This document shows positions 45,918-52,925 of a DNA stretch of 52,925 nt, one piece after another. The notes under the pieces were generated by a model. The model worked only from the letters and a program-made list of their open reading frames with translations, had not been told where the DNA came from and did not search any database. The translations under genes and the position numbers were made by a program. Source of the stretch: Desulfobacteraceae bacterium RAAP-1 (lineage in GTDB: Bacteria; Desulfobacterota; Desulfobacteria; Desulfobacterales; Desulfatirhabdiaceae); contig LKPX01000018.1 of assembly GCA_001443525.1 (NCBI GenBank), positions 1 through 52,925 on the forward strand, in the 5' to 3' direction. Position 1 is the stretch's first letter. Every line of letters starts with the position of its first letter.

Positions 45918-47184
45918 ATCATGAATTTACCCACAAAAAATAATAGGTTAAAATCACCCGCTTCATCCGGAGCGTCGTCCAGTGAAATGGATACCTGCAT
46001 CAGGCAGGCAAATCTGGATATGCCTGAAACCGAAATACTTCAGCATCTGTCTCAACATGTGCTGTTTGAAATTGAAAAATGCGCACAGGAAAACGCTGGG
46101 AAGAAATGCTGTCCCTGTTTTATCCGCTCGAATCCAAACTGCCGGATATCGTGGAGAATGAACTGGATATTGAAATCCGCTCTCGACTGGGTTTGGCGCT
46201 GGGACAGGTCAAGCGGTTCAATGAAGCATTATCCGAGTTGTCTGTCTGCGCAAAAGCGGATCCGGAAAACTTCTCATATCACAGCGCATGGGCATATACA
46301 GCCTGTCATTCCCTGTACGCAGCTCAGAAGCGGGAGATTCATCTGCCGGGAGATTTGAAACATGAATGGATTGACACAGCGCACAGGCATTTTGAAAAGG
46401 CGCGGGCCATTCGACCGGATGACGTTACCTGCCATTACCGCGAAGGCATGATGTTTAAAGAACTGGAACACAGGCCGGATCAGGCTGTCCCCTTGCTGAG
46501 GATTGCTATCGGCAACTGGGAAGCTCTGAATGACGCTCAGCGTGAAGAACGACATCACGAAAAGCGGAAATATATCAAGTCCCTGTTTCAACTGTCCGAT
46601 ATCTTGCTCAAAGTCGGAGATGCTTGTGAATCGCTTCAGTTGCTCAACACCTGCATAGAAAAAGACAAACAGCATAACCATCTGTCTTCGTTATCAAAAT
46701 ATTTTGCATTGGGCAAAGTTCTTTTTCACCTCAATCAATTGCAGATCGCCCGCGATGCGCTGATACAGGCCATCCGTTACACAAACGAAAGTGATGGGAA
46801 TTTTGTGTATGAACTTTTAGCCAGAACGCATCTGCATCTGAACGATTTGGGGTGGGCATGGGAAGTCATTCAAAGAGTTCCGCTGGAAGCAAGGCCTCCT
46901 TATTACCGTTGTACCGAGGCGGATATTCTGTGCGCAATGAAAGAATACAATCGCGCCTACGCCGTATTGACACAAAGTCTGCAAACGGACGATCAGACCC
47001 GGCACAAGGCGCTGATTCGGATGGCCCGGATAGATTATCGCAATGGAAACTATCAAAAAGCTTCGGAACACGCCGATGAGGCTGTTGATTTTGTTCTGGA
47101 TACATGGGGAAAGTCTTTTGACGATGGTTTGTTCTGGAAGTCCGTCTGCCAACTTCAACTGGGCAATTTTGAGACCGCCCGAGC
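45918..47184 (+). pseudogene. Broken paralogue of the TPR protein
   Basis: Similar over its length to the protein at 42397 (for example DIEIRSRLGLALGQVKRF and QLQIARDALIQAIRYTN). It begins MNLPTKNNRLK near 45918 and runs to QENAGKK; then a frameshift near 46090 moves the match to the frame of RTGKRWEEMLSLFYPLE. At about 47184, after QLQLGNFETARA, the similarity ends and an ATPase gene begins mid-domain. It retains an apparently intact promoter motif. Confidence 0.85.
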
Positions 47185-48831
47185 ATCGGCAAGTCGCTGC
47201 TGCTTTCCATGCTGGAACATTACTACGATGTGGCCATGGCCGACCGGTTCAACGACTTTTTCGGGCAGTTGAACATCGGCCGGCAGCCCACACAGCTCCA
47301 TAACCGGTTCTTTATCCTGAAATGGGATTTTTCCTGTGTGGATCCATCCGGCAGTGTTCACGACATCCGAAAATCGCTTCACGATCATATAAATTCCTGT
47401 ACTCGTTCATTTTCTATTCGTTATCAGGCTTATTTACCTGCGGCCATCCCAATTGACAGCGATAATGCAATGAACTCTATCCGATCTCTGGACGATGCAG
47501 TTCGCCAGACCCCCTATCCGGTCTATCTGCTGATTGACGAATACGACAATTTCGCCAACGAAGTCATGATGGACATGGCGGACGGCCTGAAAACATACGA
47601 ATCGCTGGTCTATGAAAAAGGGCCGCTGAAAACGCTGTTCAAGGCGGTGAAATCGCTGTCTGTGGGGAGCAGTGTGGCCAGAACATTTATTACGGGGGTA
47701 TCGCCGGTGGTGCTGAGCGATATCACCAGTGGATATAACATCGCCGAAAATATTTACCTGAATCCGCAGTTCAACACCCTGTGCGGATTTACGGAAAGCG
47801 AGGTCAGGGACGCGTTGGCAAAGGTCGTTCATGCCGCTCATCAGGAACAAACTGACCATGCCCTGGACATGATGCGCACCTGGTACAACGGATACCGGTT
47901 CGCCGCGGATGCCGTGGAGCGGGTGTATAATCCCACACTGGCTCTGTATTTCATGAAGGCGTTTCAGCAGACCGGGGCCAGCCCCCGCAAAATTCTGGAT
48001 GCCAACCTTTCGACAGACCGGGGGAAACTGGAATATTTTACGGGGGCTTTCCACCGGGCGTCAGATGCTTCTGGATATCGTCAACCACCCGCAGGACGTT
48101 GTCATTCCCGATATCATTGACCGGTTCGGCATTAAGGAAATGCTCTCCGATGACAGCAAGGATCAGGAGTTTCTGGCTTCGTACCTCTATTATTTCGGCA
48201 GACTGACCCTGGAAGGGCTGACCGATACCCTGCAACTGGCGCTGACAGTGCCCAATCTGGTCATCAAAGGGCTACCATGCTGCTGCCGGAACCAACGCTC
48301 AGAGACGCCGGACGCATGGCCGCGGAAAAACTCTATATGACCGGTGAGATGCAGCCGCTGTGCGACTTTGTGGAACAGCGATACTTCAAGGTGTTTCATA
48401 ACCGCGATTACCGGTGGGCCAACGAACTCACGGTAAAAACCGCATTTTTAACCCTACTCTACAATGACATCCTTTACGTGATGGATTCTGAGAAAGAAAT
48501 CAGCCGGCGGTATGCCGATTTGACCATGATCCGCCGTCCGGACACGCGTCAGGTGAAAGTGTTCGATATCCTGATCGAATTCAAGTTTGTATCGCTTTCC
48601 GATGCCGGTATCAGCGGCAGGGATGCGGCTTCTTTAACGCTGGATGCCCTGAAATCCATTCCAGCCATGGAGACGGCCATGTGCGACGCCCGGATTCAGA
48701 CAAGCGGCTATGGAGATGCACTGAACCGGAAATACAAAACGCTGAACCTGAGGCGTTATGCCGTGGTGTCTCTGGGCTACGAACGAATATGGTGGGAAGA
48801 AACGGCGGATACAAAAATTCGAATATCCTAA
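47185..48831 (+). pseudogene. AAA-ATPase-like / PD-(D/E)XK nuclease gene, 5'-truncated and frameshifted
   Basis: The remnant starts inside Walker A (IGKSLLLSMLEHYYDV) and continues with LLIDEYDNFANEV (Walker B) and the FTESEVRDAL region. The match then changes frame near 48055 to RQMLLDIVNHPQD. A further frame change near 48275 leads to the C-terminal nuclease part with FDILIEFKFVSLSDAG. This is the layout of the AAA-ATPase-like (PF09820-type) family with a PD-(D/E)XK tail. At least two frameshifts and the missing start make it non-functional. Confidence 0.82.
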
Positions 48832-49101
48832 GGCGAATCTAAGCTGTACAACAGTGATGGCCTCGTAAAAAGTCGATTTTTAGACGGCTTCATAAAAACT
48901 CCGCATGTCGTGTTGCCCTGCATCCTTCGTCGTAAGTAGGTTCCGATATTCCTTCAAAAACATATTGACTTTTTTCTGAATCATACAGTATGAGATCACC
49001 ATATGTAGTTTTTAAAATTATAATTATGTTTTTAAACATAATTTATTGTCCCGTTTACTGCAGTGAAGATATCGGATAGTGGCATGTCATGAGGAAATAA
49101 T
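48832..49101. other. Intergenic stretch at the right edge of the island
   Basis: No gene seen. It contains the element CGTAAAAAGTCGATTTTT...GACGGCTTCATAAAAA (about 48864-48898). Its first part recurs, inverted, near 11595-11612 at the other edge of the island, and its second part recurs near 52762. An AT-rich promoter-like region follows before the radical SAM gene. Confidence 0.5.
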
Positions 49102-50889
49102 ATGGATCACTTGAGTTGTTCCATTTGTGAATTGCGTTGCAGGTTTTCTGAAGGTCGATCAGGTGCTTGCGGGTGTTATGAATTAAAGGGACATCAGATT
49201 GTCGAACGGTTTATGGACAGATATCTGGTTGTCTGTCCCATTTCAATTGAAACTGTGCCAATTCTGCATTTTAATCCGGGAACAAAATTCCTTCAAATAA
49301 CGACTACTGGCTGTAATTTCAACTGTTCGGGCTGTATTTCAACGGTTCTCGTACGGGAGATGTCTCCCGACAGCCAGTCCCTTCAGCATCTGAGCGTCGA
49401 ACAAATTATTGCCAGGGCCTTTGAGATACAGTGTCAGGGAATTGTTTTTTTAATGAATGATCCCATTTCGGCCTTTCCTCGCTTTTTAAAAATTGCAAAA
49501 CTGGCGCATACCAAGGGTCTGAAAGTGGGGTGTTCCTCTAATGCCTATTTTACTTTGGAAGCCCTGACGCAACTGACACCCTATCTGGATTTTATCAATA
49601 TTGGCATGAAAGGGTTTTCAGATAAAGCCTATCATGCTTGCGGAGTCCCTCAAATTCTGCCGGTTCTCAGGAATCTGAAAATTCTGCATGATGCAGGCGT
49701 TCACATTGAAATTTCCTGTATCCTTACCCGCGATAATCCGTCCGAATTGATGGATTTAGCCCTCTATATTGCCGGTATTTCCCGCAGCATTCCACTCCAG
49801 GTGATGCGTTTTCTGCCTTTTGAAACCGCATCCATCACTCAGGAACCGTCCATTCGTGAGGCGGAGAATTTCTGTCAGGATATTCGATATCTTCTTGATT
49901 TTGTTTACTTGTTTAATACGCCAGGAAGCGAGTATCTGCATACGTATTGTCCCCGGTGTAACCACGTCGTCTTATACCGTGAATTTTATGGGCCCATGGG
50001 CGCCAAGGTACATATGCCACAAAACGGTTTGCCAGAATCTTTCCGTTGTTCCACCTGCTGTTATGAGCTGAATTTGGTTGGCTCTGCGGCACAATCAGCC
50101 TATCAGGAGGGAGATTTCGAAGGCGGCTATCCATTAACTCGCGCCATGGAAATTGTGGAATCTATATTCATTGCCATGGGGATTACACAAAAAGCTTTGG
50201 TCGTCCGTGCGTGGGAGGATGTTCTCCAACATGGCGGATTACATAAACTGCACCAGAGTATTCAGCATCCCAGGACATATATTGAGGCAATCCGCTATTT
50301 CGGCAAAAAGGCGCATGTATCCGAACAGGCCGAGGCTCTTTGCAAATATCTTGAAGAGCGTCTGGCCTTCATCGAAACAGCTATCGCATCGGTAACCAGA
50401 CGGCCAAGGGTTTATTATGCCATGGGTAAACCCTTATTTTACATCAATGGCGGCCGCCTGGAAAATCAACTGGTGGAAACGGCAGGCGGTATCAGTGTGA
50501 ATCGTGAACTTCCGGTCGGCGGCCGGCCAGGCCGGACGCTGACCGTTTCAGAGCTCAATCGGCTGAACCCGGAGATAATCTTTATTTCAGCATTCATCTC
50601 TAATTCGGTGGAGGATTTTTGCACTGAATGTTTGCAATACGGTCTCCGGATTGCGGCAGTAGAAAACCGAAAAATTTTTACTTTCCCTTCTTCAGGATGG
50701 GATTTTGGCAGTCCACGCTGGATTCTCGGTCTGATGTATATCGCATTCGTCCTACATCCTGACCAGTGTGCTTTCAATATCATGGCCGAAGCCGATATGT
50801 TTTACCGCAATTTTTATGGAATTCCTTTTGAACCGATGGATATCAATCTGTCTTTCAGCAAACCCAGCCGCCATTGGCGATGGCATTAA
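49102..50889 (+). CDS. Radical SAM protein fused to a BtuF-like substrate-binding domain
   Basis: 595 residues. The N-terminal ~30 residues hold a cysteine-rich segment (CSICELRCRFSEGRSGACGC), as in PflA-related and AmmeMemoRadiSam-type proteins. The radical SAM motif TGCNFNCSGC gives C71, C75 and C78. A middle segment has CPRCN and CSTCC pairs that may hold a second cluster. From about residue 430 the sequence (RPRVYYAMGKPLFYING...LVETAGGISV, LNPEIIFISAF) matches periplasmic-binding-like folds of the BtuF/FecB type for corrinoids or chelated metal, but with no signal peptide. The reaction is unknown. It overlaps the DUF169 frame region and is probably cotranscribed with it. Confidence 0.8.
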   Translation: MDHLSCSICELRCRFSEGRSGACGCYELKGHQIVERFMDRYLVVCPISIETVPILHFNPGTKFLQITTTGCNFNCSGCISTVLVREMSPDSQSLQHLSVEQIIARAFEIQCQGIVFLMNDPISAFPRFLKIAKLAHTKGLKVGCSSNAYFTLEALTQLTPYLDFINIGMKGFSDKAYHACGVPQILPVLRNLKILHDAGVHIEISCILTRDNPSELMDLALYIAGISRSIPLQVMRFLPFETASITQEPSIREAENFCQDIRYLLDFVYLFNTPGSEYLHTYCPRCNHVVLYREFYGPMGAKVHMPQNGLPESFRCSTCCYELNLVGSAAQSAYQEGDFEGGYPLTRAMEIVESIFIAMGITQKALVVRAWEDVLQHGGLHKLHQSIQHPRTYIEAIRYFGKKAHVSEQAEALCKYLEERLAFIETAIASVTRRPRVYYAMGKPLFYINGGRLENQLVETAGGISVNRELPVGGRPGRTLTVSELNRLNPEIIFISAFISNSVEDFCTECLQYGLRIAAVENRKIFTFPSSGWDFGSPRWILGLMYIAFVLHPDQCAFNIMAEADMFYRNFYGIPFEPMDINLSFSKPSRHWRWH

Positions 50890-50918
50890 CACGAGATTTT
50901 TTAAAAGGATTAGGGAAT

Positions 50919-51794
50919 ATGATAGATACGCAAATCTATATGGACGATGTGCAGTTAGCTGGTGAATTATTGGATAATGCAAAAAATAACCAGGATAAAT
51001 TGAGTCATTCCGATATCGTCTTCGGGTTGAGAAATTTTCTCAAAATGAAATACTATCCGGTTGCAGTAAAATTCTTTTTCAATCAAGAAGAGTTAAACGA
51101 TTTCAAGGCTAAAATAAATTTCAAGATAGCTTTACGACCTTATACCTTCTGTCATTTTATCGCTGCTTCCAGGCAAAAGGGCGATATTCTTTTGGGGACG
51201 CATGATAAGCTCGGTTGCTCGAATGCCAAATACGTGTTTGGCTGGAAAGAATTAGATGAAGCGGAGATCAAAAGCCATCTGAAATACACCCGAAGCAGGG
51301 AGCAGGCAGAGAAATTCGTCAAGACCAAAAAACGCCTTCCCGCCGGACTGCTCGGTTTTGCGACAGCGCCGCTGCACAAAGCGCCCTTCAAGCCGGATCT
51401 GATCCATGGCGTGTGTGATTCACTTCAAGCTTATCATCTGGCCAATGATTGGTGTGCAGCCTATGACACCCAACCGTTTGAAATGGTTATGACCATGAAT
51501 TCATCAATCTGTCATGGTTGCGTGCAATGTTATGTGACGCATAAGCCCAACGTAACCCTGATGTGCAGTGGCAGCAAAACGGCAGGAAAAACCGAGCAAG
51601 GTGAAATCAACTGGATATGGCCCTATGAGCAACTTGAACCAACATTTCACTGGACATTGGAGCGCATCCTTCGCGATGGCGGCGTGTCCTTTCCTCGCAC
51701 GGGAGAAACCTACCCTGGCTTTGACATCTGCAAGCTCTGCACATTTCTGTCCTTTGTTAAGCCAAAGGATGAAGAAAGATTGACGGCTTCGTAA
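50919..51794 (+). CDS. DUF169 family protein
   Basis: 291 residues from ATG 50919 (AAAGGA upstream). Recognised as DUF169/COG2043 by LKMKYYPVAVKFFF near the start, CHFIAASRQKG, the PLHKAPF region and cysteine pairs such as CHGCVQCYV. Members are cytoplasmic proteins of unknown function that often accompany metal or corrinoid metabolism genes in anaerobes. It follows the radical SAM-BtuF fusion by 29 bases, which suggests a shared pathway. Confidence 0.8.
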   Translation: MIDTQIYMDDVQLAGELLDNAKNNQDKLSHSDIVFGLRNFLKMKYYPVAVKFFFNQEELNDFKAKINFKIALRPYTFCHFIAASRQKGDILLGTHDKLGCSNAKYVFGWKELDEAEIKSHLKYTRSREQAEKFVKTKKRLPAGLLGFATAPLHKAPFKPDLIHGVCDSLQAYHLANDWCAAYDTQPFEMVMTMNSSICHGCVQCYVTHKPNVTLMCSGSKTAGKTEQGEINWIWPYEQLEPTFHWTLERILRDGGVSFPRTGETYPGFDICKLCTFLSFVKPKDEERLTAS

Positions 51795-51860
51795 CCGTCC
51801 ATGTCTATGGCTCTTCGCCCTTAACTATTGAAAATTCCTAACCATTATGTGGAGAAAACC

Positions 51861-52721
51861 GTGTCAGAGGAAATGAACAAGAATTATAATCCCAAATTAA
51901 CCCTGAAAGAAGTTAGTGTTACGATCTCTCATGTTGGTATAAAAAAAGCCAATACGAAGATATGGCAGCTTTTTTTCCTGGGATTGCTTGCCGGCATTTA
52001 TATAAGCATTGGAGCTCATCTTTATCTTGTTGCAATGGAACAAGACATGGGAAAAGTAGTTGCCGGCGCGTGTTTTGGTGTTGGCCTCGTTCTGGTGGTT
52101 ATTGCGGGTGCAGAGCTTTTTACCGGCAATATCATAATGATTGTAGGGGCTATTACAATGCTCTTTTCACTATCTCAGCTTTTAAAGAATTGGGTTGTTG
52201 TTTATATTGGTAATTTTATCGGAGCCATACTTACGGCATATCTTGTATATAAATCGGGTATTTTCGGCTGTCAACCGTCATCCTCAAGCATGGGGCAGGT
52301 GGCGATAAAAATTGCAGATTACAAAATGAGCCTTTCATTCAGTGAAGCATTCATAAGGGGTATTTTTTGTAATATGCTTGTAATACTATCTATAATAATG
52401 TCCTATTTTTCAAAAGACATTATTTCCAAAATAGCTTGCCTTGTTTTACCCGTAATGGCTTTTGTCGCATCTGGCTTTGAGCATTGTGTAGCCAATATGT
52501 ATCTGATTCCCGCTGGTATTTTTGCAAAAGGATTATCTTTTTCAGAACTGTCGCCCATGTTTCATAACATCCTGCCGGTTACTCTCGGGAATATAGTGGG
52601 CGGGCTTTTCATTATACTTATTCATCCCAATAGAATACGGCAGATAGAGATGCTTTTTAAAGAAAACAAATCAAAGTTTTATAGATTCATTAATAATACT
52701 GATAAAAGCTTTCCGAAATGA
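51861..52721 (+). CDS. Formate/nitrite transporter (FNT) family channel
   Basis: 286 residues from GTG 51861 (GGAG six bases upstream; a TTG at 51828 and an ATG at 51873 are alternatives). About six transmembrane segments are visible, with the FNT signatures GLLAGIYISIGAHLY, GAELFTGNIIMI and the pore His region FVASGFEHCVANMY. Such channels pass formate, nitrite or hydrosulfide; the sequence alone does not say which. In a sulfate-reducing context formate or hydrosulfide is likely. It lies 66 bases after the DUF169 gene. Confidence 0.92.
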   Translation: MSEEMNKNYNPKLTLKEVSVTISHVGIKKANTKIWQLFFLGLLAGIYISIGAHLYLVAMEQDMGKVVAGACFGVGLVLVVIAGAELFTGNIIMIVGAITMLFSLSQLLKNWVVVYIGNFIGAILTAYLVYKSGIFGCQPSSSSMGQVAIKIADYKMSLSFSEAFIRGIFCNMLVILSIIMSYFSKDIISKIACLVLPVMAFVASGFEHCVANMYLIPAGIFAKGLSFSELSPMFHNILPVTLGNIVGGLFIILIHPNRIRQIEMLFKENKSKFYRFINNTDKSFPK

Positions 52722-52925
52722 CTCGTCCATTGACGATAACAAAGTTATAAATAATATTTAACGGCTTCATAAAAAGTCATCTTGTTTAATGAAATAAGTT
52801 TGTTATATGTCTCTATGAGGCGTCATGTGTAACAATCATAATTTGTAACTATTCAGCACAAAAAAATGTAATTTTTTAAAAAAAGTTCTTGACACGGTTT
52901 TTCGTTGAATTTTTGAAATTTAGAT
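52722..52925. other. Right-end non-coding stretch
   Basis: AT-rich with no gene. A copy of GGCTTCATAAAAA is at about 52763 and a TTGACA at about 52890 may be the -35 of a gene beyond the window. Confidence 0.4.

Overview
The window reads as a chromosome segment of a Desulfobacterota (Desulfobacterales-like) bacterium of moderate GC. The left arm (1 to about 11.5 kb) is ordinary core genome: the 3' end of a 5S rRNA with its terminator, leuS, an LptE-type lipoprotein, rpsT, an RNase Z-like hydrolase, recJ, a DUF4911 gene, miaB, a DUF151 nuclease, a family-2 glycosyltransferase and a DUF3574 lipoprotein. The right arm (about 49 to 52.7 kb) carries a radical SAM enzyme fused to a BtuF-like domain, a DUF169 protein and an FNT-family channel. 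Taxonomy is inferred from gene content only.

The middle, about 11.8 to 48.8 kb, is a large type III CRISPR-Cas island. It starts with a cassette of an ECF-like sigma factor, a protein with an anti-sigma zinc finger, a DUF3800 nuclease-like protein with a long helical tail, and a protein with what I read as a Lon-type Ser/Lys protease domain on a similar helical tail, followed directly by cas6. Next come a decayed cas10-like start, csx20 (ring-nuclease family), a CARF-HEPN csx1/csx2-type effector, EcsC, a tyrosine recombinase, cas1, cas2 and a 30-repeat array. After the array lie a GreA-like gene, gene debris, HicAB and YoeB/YefM toxin-antitoxin pairs and decayed ATPases. Then follows a complete III-A module (second cas6, csm1 to csm5, second CARF-HEPN effector), flanked by 124-bp direct repeats. 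The island ends with a TPR protein plus a CRISPR-associated primase-polymerase, a lone piece of CRISPR repeat, and a broken TPR paralogue fused into an ATPase/nuclease pseudogene.

The most interesting result is that these parts appear to be wired together. A motif TGTCAC, then exactly 17 bases, then CGAC, occurs upstream of six gene groups: ecsC, cas1-cas2, greA-like, cas6-csm, TPR-primase and the TPR paralogue. A seventh, weaker copy precedes the anti-sigma gene. It matches, from memory, the ECF41-type promoter layout TGTCACA-N16-CGTC. The proposed system is one in which target recognition (directly or through cyclic oligoadenylate) activates the Lon-like protease, the anti-sigma is cut, and the freed sigma factor switches on adaptation, effector and accessory genes. 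This is analogous to CalpL-CalpT-CalpS and Craspase-Csx30-CASP-sigma, but with different protein architectures (no SAVED or CHAT domain seen) and a cis-visible regulon. The motif and its spacing are seen directly; the protease assignment and the signalling order are inference.
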